The notes beneath the pieces were generated by a model that ran no database searches, was not told the DNA's origin, and saw only the letters and a program-made list of their open reading frames with translations. From Pseudaeromonas sp963677375 (GTDB lineage: Bacteria; Pseudomonadota; Gammaproteobacteria; Enterobacterales; Aeromonadaceae): a stretch of DNA of 64,000 bases. The stretch spans positions 62,001 through 126,000 of the forward strand of contig CAXXIF010000003.1 of NCBI GenBank assembly GCA_963677375.2, written 5' to 3'. Within the stretch, counting starts at the first letter, position 1. Each line of letters starts with the position of its first letter. The position numbers and the translations under genes are program-made. Positions 16,679-26,264 of this stretch are shown in pieces.

Positions 16679-18442
16679 TCAGGCCTTCTCGACCGTAGTC
16701 TTGATGGCCAATTCCGCCAATGATGCCGGGTTACCGAAACTTGGCGCATCCGTCATCAGACAGGCCGCCGCCGTGGTTTTCGGGAAGGCAATCACATCAC
16801 GGATGTTATCGGTACCGGTCAGCAACATGGTCAGGCGATCCAGCCCGAATGCCAACCCGGCATGGGGTGGTGTCCCGAACTTCAAGGCCTCCAGCAGGAA
16901 TCCGAATTTTTCATTTTGATCCTGCTCTGCAATACCCAGAATGCGGAACACGGTCTGCTGCATGTTGTTACGATGGATACGTACGGAGCCGCCACCGACT
17001 TCATAGCCGTTGATGACCATATCGTAAGCATTGGCATAGGCCGCACACGGGTTAGCTTCCAACTCTTCGGGCGTCATCGCCTTTGGTGCCGTAAACGGAT
17101 GGTGCATGGCGGTCAAACCACCCTCCCCGTTCTCTTCAAACATCGGGAAGTCGATCACCCACAACGGCTTCCATCCGGCGGCCACCAGGTTCAGATCGCG
17201 ACCGACCTTCAGACGCAGCGCGCCCATGGCATCACACACCACTTTGGCCTTATCCGCGCCGAAGAACAGGATGTCGCCATCGGCGGCACTGGTCCGGGTC
17301 AGGATCTCGCGCACTATCTCGTCATTGAGGAACTTGGCGACCGGTGATTGCACCCCTTCGAGCCCCTTGGCGGCATCATTGACCTTCATCCAGGCCAACC
17401 CCTTGGCACCATAGATGGCAACAAACTGGGTATATTCATCAATCTGCTTGCGAGACAGTTGTGCACCACCCGGAACCCGCAACGCCGCAATCCGCCCCTT
17501 GGCATCATTAGCCGGACCCGCAAATACCGAAAATTCGACCTGGGTCAGCAGATCGGCCACGTCGACCAGCTCCATCGGGTTCCGCAAATCCGGTTTATCG
17601 GAACCATAGCGGCGCATGGCTTCATCGAAAGTCATGATCGGGAATTGCCCCAGATCATCGCCGGCCACGTCCAGCCACAGGCCATGGATCAACTGCTCCA
17701 TCACTTCACGCACCTGTTCGGCACTCATGAAGGAAGTTTCAACGTCAATCTGGGTAAATTCGGGCTGACGGTCGGCACGCAAATCTTCATCGCGGAAGCA
17801 TTTGACGATTTGATAGTAGCGATCAAAGCCGGACATCATCAGCAGCTGCTTGAACAGCTGCGGCGACTGGGGCAGCGCATAGAACTTGCCCTTGTGTACC
17901 CGGCTCGGTACCAGATAATCACGAGCCCCTTCCGGGGTGGCCTTGGTCAGCATCGGCGTTTCAATATCCAGAAAGCCGGCCCCATCCATGAAGCGACGCA
18001 CAAAACTGGTGATGCGGGCACGAGTCTTCAGCGATTGCGCCATCTCTGGACGACGCAAGTCCAGATAGCGGAACTTCAGACGCTGTTCTTCGGTGTTGGT
18101 CTGATTGAAATCCAGCGGCAAGGGTTCAGAACGGTTGATGATCTCCAGCTCATGGGCAAAGACTTCGATGGCACCGGTTGCCATATCGGGGTTTACTTGG
18201 GAGGCAGGGCGCGCCCGCACCAGACCGGAGACCCGGATGCAAAATTCATTGCGCAATTCCGACGCCAGGGAGTAAGCCTCCGGGCGATCCGGGTCGAAGA
18301 ATACCTGCACTATCCCTTCCCGATCCCGCATGTCGATAAAGATCAGTCCGCCGAGATCGCGACGACGATTCACCCATCCGCACAGGGTAACCGGTTGATC
18401 GACATGACTGGCATTCACCTGGCCGCAATACATGGTACGCAT
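16679..18442 (-). CDS. aspS: Aspartyl-tRNA synthetase
   Basis: Class II synthetase of 587 residues. An N-terminal OB fold binds the anticodon (VTLCGWVNRRRDLGGLIFID). Motif 2 is seen at KCFRDEDLRADRQPEFTQID and motif 3 at GLAFGLDRLTML near the C-terminus. The GAD insertion domain typical of bacterial AspRS lies between. A 6-7 bp stem (CGGGCTC with GAGCCCG) follows the stop at 16655-16674 but has no U-tract on this strand. Confidence 0.98.
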   Translation of the reverse strand: MRTMYCGQVNASHVDQPVTLCGWVNRRRDLGGLIFIDMRDREGIVQVFFDPDRPEAYSLASELRNEFCIRVSGLVRARPASQVNPDMATGAIEVFAHELEIINRSEPLPLDFNQTNTEEQRLKFRYLDLRRPEMAQSLKTRARITSFVRRFMDGAGFLDIETPMLTKATPEGARDYLVPSRVHKGKFYALPQSPQLFKQLLMMSGFDRYYQIVKCFRDEDLRADRQPEFTQIDVETSFMSAEQVREVMEQLIHGLWLDVAGDDLGQFPIMTFDEAMRRYGSDKPDLRNPMELVDVADLLTQVEFSVFAGPANDAKGRIAALRVPGGAQLSRKQIDEYTQFVAIYGAKGLAWMKVNDAAKGLEGVQSPVAKFLNDEIVREILTRTSAADGDILFFGADKAKVVCDAMGALRLKVGRDLNLVAAGWKPLWVIDFPMFEENGEGGLTAMHHPFTAPKAMTPEELEANPCAAYANAYDMVINGYEVGGGSVRIHRNNMQQTVFRILGIAEQDQNEKFGFLLEALKFGTPPHAGLAFGLDRLTMLLTGTDNIRDVIAFPKTTAAACLMTDAPSFGNPASLAELAIKTTVEKA

Positions 18443-18463
18443 GAAATAATCCTTGAAATAATG

Positions 18464-18712
18464 TTAGTTGCCGGCCGGGCAGCCCTGACAGCCACCGCCA
18501 GCCTCACACGAAGGCCACTGGTTCATCTGGCCCACTTTCGAATTGGTTGCCTGCTGAGCCGTTCCCGAAAAATGAAAGCCGGGAACCGACAGCAGCTTAT
18601 TCAGCGCTGGAGCCTGACAAGCCGGACAATCGGTCAGCGGCGCATCAGCCAGCTTCTGTAACTTGGCCAGCGAGTGACCACACTGCTCACATCGATATTC
18701 GTAGATAGGCAT
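18464..18712 (-). CDS. FmdB family zinc-ribbon protein
   Basis: Small protein of 82 residues beginning MPIYEYRCEQCGHSL, with CxxC at residues 8-11 and a second CPAC that complete a zinc ribbon. The C-terminus is also cysteine-rich (CEAGGGCQGCPAGN). The family is widespread and of unproven role. It lies 21 bp before aspS and is probably co-transcribed with it. Confidence 0.9.
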   Translation of the reverse strand: MPIYEYRCEQCGHSLAKLQKLADAPLTDCPACQAPALNKLLSVPGFHFSGTAQQATNSKVGQMNQWPSCEAGGGCQGCPAGN

Positions 18713-18947
18713 AGGCTAGAAACGAATGAACTCATGTTACCAAGCGAAAAGGCCCGCCATTATAGGGCAAATATTCTGCCGTGATAACACCTGCCCCCCG
18801 TTGAGCCAATAAATGGGCCAACCTGCGGGTGTTCTGTCACAATTTCTGCGCTACAAAGCGCTTTTCTGCTACCATGTCGCCCACTTCCAGGGCGCGCAGG
18901 CGCTCATTTATAGCCGTCTCGGTAACAAGCATCGGGTTATTCAGACC

Positions 18948-19691
18948 ATGCAGAATAAAGATCGACTCTTCGCCGCACCGATAGCCCAGCTCGGTGACTT
19001 CTGTTTTGACGCGCAGGTGGCTGATGTCTTCCCGGACATGATCCAGCGTTCAGTTCCCGGCTACTCCAATATTCTCTCTGCCATCGGCATGATGACCGAG
19101 CGCTTCGCCCAGCCCGGCAGCACCCTGTACGATCTGGGATGCTCGCTCGGTGCAGCAACCCTGATGATGCGCCGTCATCTGCCCTACAACGATTGCAACA
19201 TCATCGGCATCGATAACTCGGCAGCCATGGTCGAGCGCTGTCGCAGCCATGTCAGCGCATTTAAATCCACGATCCCGGTCGAGATCCGGGAAGGGGACAT
19301 CTGCGAGGTTGCCATCGAAAATGCCTCCGTCGTGGTGTTGAACTTCACCCTGCAATTCATTGCCCCGGAGCAACGGCTGCCCCTGCTCCAGCGCATCTAT
19401 CAGGGGCTCAGGCCCGGTGGATTATTAATCCTGAGCGAAAAGTTCAAGTTTGATGATGAACCGGTCAGTGATCTAATCATCGATCTGCATCTGGATTTCA
19501 AACGCGCCAACGGGTATAGCGAACTGGAAATCAGCCAGAAACGTACCTTGCTGGAAAATGTACTCCGTGCCGACACAGTTGCGACCCACAAGGCCCGTCT
19601 AGTCTCGGCCGGTTTTATCCACACCGATCTCTGGTTCCAGTGTTTCAACTTCGGTTCGCTCATCGCCATCAAGCCGGAAACAACTCCATGA
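18948..19691 (+). CDS. cmoA: Carboxy-S-adenosyl-L-methionine synthase CmoA
   Basis: Makes carboxy-SAM from SAM and prephenate for tRNA wobble-uridine modification. I chose the ATG at 18948 because MQNKDRLFAAPIAQLGDF matches the family N-terminus; the longer frame adds 45 residues with no family match. The SAM motif is LYDLGCSLGAAT and the conserved stretch VVLNFTLQFI is present. 247 residues. Its TGA overlaps the cmoB ATG (ATGA). Confidence 0.95.
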   Translation: MQNKDRLFAAPIAQLGDFCFDAQVADVFPDMIQRSVPGYSNILSAIGMMTERFAQPGSTLYDLGCSLGAATLMMRRHLPYNDCNIIGIDNSAAMVERCRSHVSAFKSTIPVEIREGDICEVAIENASVVVLNFTLQFIAPEQRLPLLQRIYQGLRPGGLLILSEKFKFDDEPVSDLIIDLHLDFKRANGYSELEISQKRTLLENVLRADTVATHKARLVSAGFIHTDLWFQCFNFGSLIAIKPETTP

Positions 19692-20668
19692 TTGAATTTG
19701 CCTCCTTCTACCAGCTATTGGCAACAGATCGTCTACGCCATTGGCTGAACGTATTACCCGCCCAACTCCACGCCTGGCAGCATGATCAGCTGCACGGCGA
19801 CCTGCCGCGCTGGCAACGGGTACTGGCCAAGCTGGAGGGTTATCAGGCCCAATACCGGGATCTCAAGAATTCAGTGACTCTGGGCCAGCCCGAGGAACTG
19901 CCCGAGGGAGAACGCCGCAAGCTGGAGAATCTGCTGCAACATCTGCATCCGTGGCGCAAAGGGCCTTATCAGCTCTTTGGTGTACATATCGATACCGAAT
20001 GGCGCTCCGACTGGAAATGGGATCGCGTTCTGCCCCATCTGTCGGCTCTCAAGGGGCGCCGTGTTCTCGATGTCGGCTGTGGCAGCGGTTATCACATGTG
20101 GCGCATGCTCGGAGAAGAGGCCCGACTGGTAGTCGGTATCGATCCATCCCCTCTGTTCCTGTGCCAGTTTAGCGCCATCAAGCAACTGGCCGGACGCCCG
20201 GAAAATATCCACTTCCTACCATTGGGTATTGAAGAGCTGCCCAAACTCGAAGCGTTTGATACTGTTTTTTCCATGGGCGTGCTCTACCATCGGCGCTCCC
20301 CCATGGACCATCTCTTCCAACTGCGGGATCAGCTCCGCGATGGCGGGGAGCTAGTTCTGGAGACGCTGATCATTGAAGGCGGCCCCAATGATGTACTAGT
20401 ACCGGGAGAACGCTATGCCCAGATGCGCAACGTCTGGTTCATCCCTTCGGCAACGGCATTGGTCGGCTGGTTGGAAAAATGCGGCTTCGAAAATGTCCGA
20501 ATAGTTGACCAATCAGTGACCACAACGGACGAACAACGCAGAACTCCATGGATGAGGAACGATTCACTGGCTGAATTCCTTGACCCATCGGACTCAACCC
20601 TTACTATTGAAGGGTATTCGGCACCGAAAAGGGCCGTATTGATTGCATCTCGCCGCGCAGAAGGCTAG
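19688..20668 (+). CDS. cmoB: tRNA U34 carboxymethyltransferase CmoB
   Basis: Moves the carboxymethyl group of carboxy-SAM to 5-hydroxyuridine-34 of tRNA, giving cmo5U. The 326-residue protein starts MIEFASFYQLLATD. It has a helical N-terminal region and a Rossmann methyltransferase fold with VLDVGCGSGYHMWRM near residue 125 and FSMGVLYHRRSP. The start overlaps the cmoA stop, so translation is coupled. Confidence 0.96.
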   Translation: MIEFASFYQLLATDRLRHWLNVLPAQLHAWQHDQLHGDLPRWQRVLAKLEGYQAQYRDLKNSVTLGQPEELPEGERRKLENLLQHLHPWRKGPYQLFGVHIDTEWRSDWKWDRVLPHLSALKGRRVLDVGCGSGYHMWRMLGEEARLVVGIDPSPLFLCQFSAIKQLAGRPENIHFLPLGIEELPKLEAFDTVFSMGVLYHRRSPMDHLFQLRDQLRDGGELVLETLIIEGGPNDVLVPGERYAQMRNVWFIPSATALVGWLEKCGFENVRIVDQSVTTTDEQRRTPWMRNDSLAEFLDPSDSTLTIEGYSAPKRAVLIASRRAEG

Positions 20669-20730
20669 TCCAGCCTCATCCGCCTGAGATACACTAACGC
20701 AACTTTGTTTAACCCACATAGACGACGTCG

Positions 20731-21753
20731 ATGACAACTAAAACTCTCACCTGCAGTGCACTCTTCCCCTTGCTTCTCCTCTCCGGTGCTGTCATGGCCG
20801 AAGTCACCCCGGAACAATTGAAAAATGAGCTGGTAGGGAGCGAAAGCCGCATCCAGCAGACCGTTGTTCAGGGCCAGCAAAAGCTTCTGGATAACAACTA
20901 TCAACTCGGTACCGATCTGAAGATTCTGCAAGCCCAGCAGGAGAAGAGTCGGCAGGGAATTCAGGAAGTAAAGGTTCTGCAACAACAACTCGCCAAACAG
21001 ATGCAACAGGTGGTGCGTAGTACCATGTCCAGTGATGACAAAAATGCCTGCCCAATCGTCGAGCCAGGGCTGACCACGCCGGATGGCAAGTTGATCCTCG
21101 GTGAATCCGAATGGGTTTACGTCGAGGAAGCAAACGGAGCCTTCCAGAGCCGGGTCGATACCGGTGCGGCTACCTCTTCCATCAGCGCCACCGATATCAC
21201 AGTGTTCGAACGGGAAGGCAAGCGTTGGGTCAAGTTCAAGATGCCCATGGATAACGGCAAGAGCCTGGACATCGAAGCGCCATTTGTTCGCTATGTCAAA
21301 ATCAAGCAAGCCTCGGCGGCGAGCTCAGATCGTCGTCCCGTGGTCCGCTTGACCATGCAGCTAGGCTCCTTGACCGAGAAGGCAGAATTCAGCCTCAAGG
21401 ATCGCTCCGAAATGGACTTCTCCTTGCTGCTCGGTCGCGAGTTCATTAAAGATGTCGCCGTCGTCGATGTAGCGCGTGAATTTGTCCAGCCCAAGCCCGA
21501 CGTTGCCACCCTGATTACCGCCAAGAGCAAGAGTGATAAGGCTGCCGCGGAGCAGAAAGCTACCGACAAGAAAAATGACCCCAAGAAGGCTGAGCCGAAG
21601 AAAAGCGATACCAAGAAATCCGATAGTAAAAAGTCTGCCGCCAAGCAGACAGCTCCGAAAACCACAGAGGTGAAACCAGCCGCTCCGGTAGCCTCCGCTG
21701 CCACCGCCACTGAAAACACCACAGAAACCACTCCGTCCAAGGACAACCAGTAA
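20731..21753 (+). CDS. Retropepsin-like aspartic protease (ATP-dependent zinc protease family, DUF785)
   Basis: Exported protein of 340 residues. A signal peptide ends after VMAE. A helical region follows to about residue 100, then a retropepsin-like domain with the catalytic-type motif SRVDTGAATSSISA (Asp near residue 143) and the closing LLLGREFIKDVAVVDV. The last 80 residues are a Lys/Ala/Pro-rich low-complexity tail. It is followed 3 bp later by a transglutaminase-like membrane protein and then an ATP-grasp ligase. This three-gene unit recurs in gammaproteobacteria and suggests one pathway. The substrate is not known to me. Confidence 0.85.
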   Translation: MTTKTLTCSALFPLLLLSGAVMAEVTPEQLKNELVGSESRIQQTVVQGQQKLLDNNYQLGTDLKILQAQQEKSRQGIQEVKVLQQQLAKQMQQVVRSTMSSDDKNACPIVEPGLTTPDGKLILGESEWVYVEEANGAFQSRVDTGAATSSISATDITVFEREGKRWVKFKMPMDNGKSLDIEAPFVRYVKIKQASAASSDRRPVVRLTMQLGSLTEKAEFSLKDRSEMDFSLLLGREFIKDVAVVDVAREFVQPKPDVATLITAKSKSDKAAAEQKATDKKNDPKKAEPKKSDTKKSDSKKSAAKQTAPKTTEVKPAAPVASAATATENTTETTPSKDNQ

Positions 21754-21756
21754 ATC

Positions 21757-23265
21757 ATGGTCTCTCGCCGCCCCTTTTATATCGTAGTTGCGCTGCTGTT
21801 TATTATTGGCGCCAGCCTGATGATCTATCGTCACGTCGCCTTTGATGTGCCCTGGCTGCCAGGAGAGTACCGGCAAGTCTGGTCGGTAGAAGCCAAGGTC
21901 GAATTTGATGCTGCGGATCAGCCGGTGATTGCCTCGCTGGCACTGCCGGCAACCCAACCCGGTTTTACCCTGGTTGATGAATCGGCGGCGAGTCCTGGGT
22001 ATGGTTTGTCATTTGTAGCACGCAATGGCATCACCCGTGCCGAATGGTCTATCCGCACGGCAAAGGGTCATCAGGAGCTCTATTATCGTGCCGATATGAT
22101 GAGCGATCCCTATGCTAGAACGATTCCGAGCGTGATCCCTGCCATCGATAAGCAGATCGAGAAAGAGCCCATAGCTACCGCTATGGCACAAATTCTCGAT
22201 CGGGCCAAAGAGCGCTCTGCCGACGCCTTCACATTGACCCGCGAGATCATGAAGGAGTTCGATAATCAGGAACAAAATGCCCAGTTGCTGCGCAACCACA
22301 AAGACCGGGCGCGCTTGATCGTCGACATGCTCAATCAGGCTGATATTCCGGCGCGAGTCGTTCGGGCGTTGAAGCTGGAAGATGGTCGTCGTCGGCAGCA
22401 ATTGATTGATTACGTACAAGTTTTCCAAGATGACAAGTATGACCTGTTCGACCCGCAAACCGGTTTGCAGGGACGTCCGGACCAACTGATGTTGTGGGAA
22501 TACAACTCGCAACCGCTGCTCGATGTGACTGGAGGCAGTAAGTCACGGGTCACTTATTCTGTGGTGCAAAAACAGGTTGCCGTGGCCAAGGCGCTGACCG
22601 CCAAGTTCGAACACACCAACATGCTCAACTTCTCCATCGATACTCTGCCGGTTGAGGAACAGGCTCTGTTTAAAGGCATTCTGCTGCTGCCGATCGGTGT
22701 ATTAGTCGTGGTGTTCTTGCGGGTCCTCGTCGGCCTGAAAACATCAGGAACCTTCATGCCGGTGTTGATCGCCGTAGCTTTCATCCAGACCAACCTGGTG
22801 GTGGGTCTGCTGGGTTTCCTCTCCATCGTGGGTGTTGGCCTGGTCATTCGCTCCTATCTGTCACGGCTCAACCTATTGTTGGTCGCGCGAATATCGACGG
22901 TGATCATCATGGTTATTGCCATCATTGCTCTGCTGTCGGTGCTCACCTACAAGCTGGGACTGACTGAAGGCATGCGGATCACTTTCTTCCCGATGATCAT
23001 TCTCTCTTGGACCATAGAGCGGATGTCCATCTTGTGGGAAGAGGAAGGTCCCAAAGAGGTGCTGAAACAGGGTGGCGGCTCACTGTTGGTCGCGGTCCTG
23101 GCCTATCTGGCCATGGATAACAGCTTGATCCAGCACCTGACCTTCAACTATCTGGGTTTGCAACTGGTCATCATGGCGACTGTGTTGCTGATGGGGAATT
23201 ACACCGGTTATCGCCTCTCCGAACTGAAGCGATTCAAACCTCTGGCCGATGAGTTGAAGAAGTAA
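21757..23265 (+). CDS. Inactive transglutaminase fused to a 7TM domain
   Basis: Inner-membrane protein of 502 residues. An N-terminal membrane segment (about 5-25) is followed by a periplasmic region with a transglutaminase-like fold (LLRNHKDRARLIVDMLNQADIPARVV) that appears to lack the Cys-His-Asp triad. About seven hydrophobic helices run from near residue 305 to the end. This matches the Pfam pair for inactive transglutaminase and 7TM_transglut. Middle gene of the trio; its stop is 1 bp from the next ATG. Confidence 0.85.
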   Translation: MVSRRPFYIVVALLFIIGASLMIYRHVAFDVPWLPGEYRQVWSVEAKVEFDAADQPVIASLALPATQPGFTLVDESAASPGYGLSFVARNGITRAEWSIRTAKGHQELYYRADMMSDPYARTIPSVIPAIDKQIEKEPIATAMAQILDRAKERSADAFTLTREIMKEFDNQEQNAQLLRNHKDRARLIVDMLNQADIPARVVRALKLEDGRRRQQLIDYVQVFQDDKYDLFDPQTGLQGRPDQLMLWEYNSQPLLDVTGGSKSRVTYSVVQKQVAVAKALTAKFEHTNMLNFSIDTLPVEEQALFKGILLLPIGVLVVVFLRVLVGLKTSGTFMPVLIAVAFIQTNLVVGLLGFLSIVGVGLVIRSYLSRLNLLLVARISTVIIMVIAIIALLSVLTYKLGLTEGMRITFFPMIILSWTIERMSILWEEEGPKEVLKQGGGSLLVAVLAYLAMDNSLIQHLTFNYLGLQLVIMATVLLMGNYTGYRLSELKRFKPLADELKK

Positions 23266-23266
23266 T

Positions 23267-24244
23267 ATGTGGCCCTGGGAACGCTATACCTCACCCTTCA
23301 AGCTGGGCAGCCTCGGTATCATGGGGATGAACCAGCGCAATGTGAACTATATCGGTCGTTATAACCCGCGGAAGCTATATCCGCTGGTGGATAACAAGCT
23401 CAAGACCAAGCACATTGCCGTGGCCGCTGGTGTGACGGTACCGAAGCTCATCGGTACAATTCAGCACCAGCATGAAGTAAAAAAGATCGCTGACATGATC
23501 AAGGACTGGCAGGGATTTTGTATCAAACCGGCACGCGGCTCCGGTGGCAAGGGCATTCTGGTCATCATGCGGCATGAGGATGGCCTTTTCTATAAACCCA
23601 ATGGTAAGGCAGAGAGCATCTCCGACTTGGAGCGTCATATCTCCAATATTCTCGCCGGTCTGTTCTCCTTGGGGGGTAAGCCTGACGTCGCCATGGTCGA
23701 AGACCTGATCCACTTCGATAATGTCTTCGATGGTTACTCCTTCGAAGGGGTACCGGATACTCGCGTCATCATCTTCAAGGGCTTTCCGGTCATGTCGATG
23801 ATGCGCTTGTCCACCGCAGCGTCCGATGGCAAGGCCAACTTGCACCAGGGCGCGGTCGGGGTGGGGATCTGTCTACGCACCGGACGAGCCGTTCGGGGCG
23901 TGCAGCACAACCTGCCACTGCGTCATCACCCGGATACCAGTAAGGATCTGTTCGAACTACAGGTTCCCCACTGGATGAAGTTGCTGAATCTGGCCGCTTC
24001 CTGCTACGAAATGTCAGGGCTTGGTTATATCGGTACCGACATGGTGCTGGATAAACGACGCGGCCCCATGCTGCTGGAGCTGAATGCGCGTCCGGGTCTC
24101 TCCATCCAGATCGCCAACGCGGCTGGTTTGCTGCCTCGTCTGCGGCAGGTTGAAAAACTGGGCAATATCACTATGTCGGTGGAAGAGCGCGTCGCCTATG
24201 CCATGGAGCATTTCGGCGTGTTTCCAACCCAGCCATTGGCGTAG
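23267..24244 (+). CDS. ATP-grasp alpha-L-glutamate ligase-like protein (RimK-type)
   Basis: Cytoplasmic ATP-grasp enzyme of 325 residues. The nucleotide-binding loop is GFCIKPARGSGGKGILVI near residue 85. The metal-binding segment LLELNARPGLSIQIANAAG is near residue 270. The family joins amino acids by ATP-dependent peptide-type bonds. Linkage to a retropepsin-like protease and a membrane transglutaminase-like protein suggests making, anchoring and trimming of a peptide modification in the envelope, which is inference. A strong terminator follows. Confidence 0.85.
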   Translation: MWPWERYTSPFKLGSLGIMGMNQRNVNYIGRYNPRKLYPLVDNKLKTKHIAVAAGVTVPKLIGTIQHQHEVKKIADMIKDWQGFCIKPARGSGGKGILVIMRHEDGLFYKPNGKAESISDLERHISNILAGLFSLGGKPDVAMVEDLIHFDNVFDGYSFEGVPDTRVIIFKGFPVMSMMRLSTAASDGKANLHQGAVGVGICLRTGRAVRGVQHNLPLRHHPDTSKDLFELQVPHWMKLLNLAASCYEMSGLGYIGTDMVLDKRRGPMLLELNARPGLSIQIANAAGLLPRLRQVEKLGNITMSVEERVAYAMEHFGVFPTQPLA

Positions 24245-24261
24245 AGCCTCTCTGAGACATC

Positions 24262-24289
24262 AAAAAAGTCCGCTACGGCGGACTTTTTT
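24262..24289. terminator. Bidirectional intrinsic terminator
   Basis: A 12-bp stem (AAAAAAGTCCGC with GCGGACTTTTTT) and TACG loop. It ends the retropepsin/7TM/ATP-grasp operon and can also stop transcripts from the right. Confidence 0.93.
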
Positions 24290-24344
24290 ATGGCTCTGTC
24301 ACAACCAGGTAATGCCGGACATACTGGCAGAAAAGCAGATCGTT

Positions 24345-24370
24345 GGCGGCAAGAGTGAGTCCTTGCCGCC
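24345..24370 (-). terminator. Hairpin downstream of the membrane glycosyltransferase-like gene
   Basis: A 9-bp GC-rich stem (GGCGGCAAG with CTTGCCGCC) lies 8 bp past the stop of the minus-strand gene. It has no U-tract, so it may be a REP-like hairpin rather than a terminator. Confidence 0.4.
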
Positions 24371-24378
24371 CTTTGTCA

Positions 24379-26121
24379 TCACGACGCCTTGGATAATTTA
24401 AACAAGCCCGGTTGCACCTGCTGGTAATGGGCAAACACATAAGTGTAGAAAGCACGTTGGGAGGCCGGAAAGCTGGCCCCCTCAGCGGCATATTGCTCCA
24501 GTCGTTTCTTCCGGATCACAATGAACTTCGGCTGTACGCGTTGGATATCGGCCAATACCCGCGCCTTGACATCAAACGGCGGGTGGACGTTATCGAAGAA
24601 CAGATAGGCCGAGGCCGCCTTGCGATCGGTCCAGACATAGAATTGCGGCATGGTGCCATCAACCCAGATCCGCTCATCGGGGCTGGTTTCAGCACGGATC
24701 TGGGCAATCTGCTGACGTCCTGAATCACCAAATGGCCGTCCGGTATGGGTCCCAACCCACCCCGAATAGCAAGCCAACACCAAGGGTCCCAGCAACAATG
24801 CCAAAGAGGCCATCCCTGTTAACTGGCTGCGTCCCTCCGCCGAGCGCACTCGCAGCCAGATCGGCAAACTGAGGATAAGGGCCAGAAACAGACTGGTAGC
24901 CAGCACCTGCACGACTTGCAGCATGGGCCACTCAAAGCGACTCCAGCTAAAAAACCAGTGGGGCATGATGAGATAGATAACCCAGCCCCACAGCCCCACG
25001 CCCCCTAACCATACCAGAGGCGAGTCACTCCCCCACTCCCGACGGACGGCTTCGACAATGAGTGCCAATGGCAGCGGAATAAACGCCAGATAGAGCTGAT
25101 CATAGTGATCGAAGATATGACCAGACACTGAATTGGCAATCACACCGAACAGGGCCCCGAACAGCATCACGGCTACTAACGACTTACCAACAACGGGCTC
25201 TTGCTGTGGATCGGCATGGTGCCAGCGATGCAGCACAAACAGCGCCAATGGTAGCAACAGGATCAGACCGGTGCGGAATAGACCGACACTGCCAACCAGT
25301 GGTGAGAAGCCGGTGCCGTAGCTTTGCCCCATAAAAATGGCAAACGAATAAAACCAGAAGTTTTCCAGCACCCCCTGCTGCCAAAAATAGAGCACCAGAG
25401 GCCCTGCAATCACAGCGACACCGGCTAATGCCGAAACGAACAGCTTCACCCCATCCAGCCAACGCCCCTGCCCGCACCAGCCGAGAAAAAGTACGGCATA
25501 CCAGGCGCCCCAGAAAGCGCCGTTATTCAGCCGCATCATGGCAATCAAACCAAAAGTCAGAGCCGGCAACCAAGCTTGGGACCAGCTAAAACGCCCCGTC
25601 GTCAGCAGGCGCACAAACGGCAACTGGGCAATCAGAGCCAGACACAGGGTGTAGTCCTCGGTCATGTTGCCATAATAGTAGCGGTAGCCGCAGAGACTGA
25701 TCACCCCCAGCAAAGCCGCCAGACGGGCCAGGGGGGCGATCCCCAGTAGCGCCAGCGCCCGGTAACTGTTATTCAGACCCCAGGCCAAGAGCGCGGTTTC
25801 AAACAACGCAATGCCCGGAAAGCCGCCGAGTTTATAGCCAAAGGCGTCCAGCAGGAAAATAACCGGTCCCTTGATATCCAGCATGTCGCGGTACAGCACA
25901 TCACCGGTGGCCCACATCCTGCCCATGGCGGCAAACAAGGAAGCATCAAAACCGGGGGCCATGCCATATAACAGGGGGTTCTGTATCCCCAGCAACAGGG
26001 CCATCCCGCATAACAGCAGGGTAATAGGTCCCCATTGGCCAGCCGCTTCGGCGCGGCGCTGGCGTAATTCCCAGATCTGTAACCAGTGGCCATTGCACAG
26101 GGATTGCCATCTAGCCTTCAT
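24379..26121 (-). CDS. Multispanning membrane protein, probable GT-C type glycosyltransferase
   Basis: 580 residues with about 11-13 hydrophobic helices and a soluble C-terminal stretch of about 110 residues. An early loop contains PGFDASLFAAMGRMWATGDVLYRD, with the acidic residues and DxxL-Y pattern seen in GT-C enzymes that use lipid-linked sugars, such as the ArnT and PMT families. A second loop has NMTEDYTLCL. The C-terminal part has a DGTMPQFYVWTDRKAASAY motif common to such proteins. Substrate and pathway cannot be told; no polysaccharide genes are nearby. Confidence 0.6.
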   Translation of the reverse strand: MKARWQSLCNGHWLQIWELRQRRAEAAGQWGPITLLLCGMALLLGIQNPLLYGMAPGFDASLFAAMGRMWATGDVLYRDMLDIKGPVIFLLDAFGYKLGGFPGIALFETALLAWGLNNSYRALALLGIAPLARLAALLGVISLCGYRYYYGNMTEDYTLCLALIAQLPFVRLLTTGRFSWSQAWLPALTFGLIAMMRLNNGAFWGAWYAVLFLGWCGQGRWLDGVKLFVSALAGVAVIAGPLVLYFWQQGVLENFWFYSFAIFMGQSYGTGFSPLVGSVGLFRTGLILLLPLALFVLHRWHHADPQQEPVVGKSLVAVMLFGALFGVIANSVSGHIFDHYDQLYLAFIPLPLALIVEAVRREWGSDSPLVWLGGVGLWGWVIYLIMPHWFFSWSRFEWPMLQVVQVLATSLFLALILSLPIWLRVRSAEGRSQLTGMASLALLLGPLVLACYSGWVGTHTGRPFGDSGRQQIAQIRAETSPDERIWVDGTMPQFYVWTDRKAASAYLFFDNVHPPFDVKARVLADIQRVQPKFIVIRKKRLEQYAAEGASFPASQRAFYTYVFAHYQQVQPGLFKLSKAS

Positions 26122-26264
26122 TGAACATCCTTATGGTCATACCCCGACTAGAAATCGGGAAATAGAAATCGGGAAAATGTGTCATTCAGTCAAACCACGG
26201 CGAACCATCCAGTTACCGCTCCCATTGACATCAGAGCCCCTCGCGGAGCTCTGTTGAATTAACC

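Noticed and set aside
17348..18661. 437-codon open frame on the plus strand
   Set aside because: It lies antisense to aspS and the FmdB gene in a GC-rich region and has no family features.
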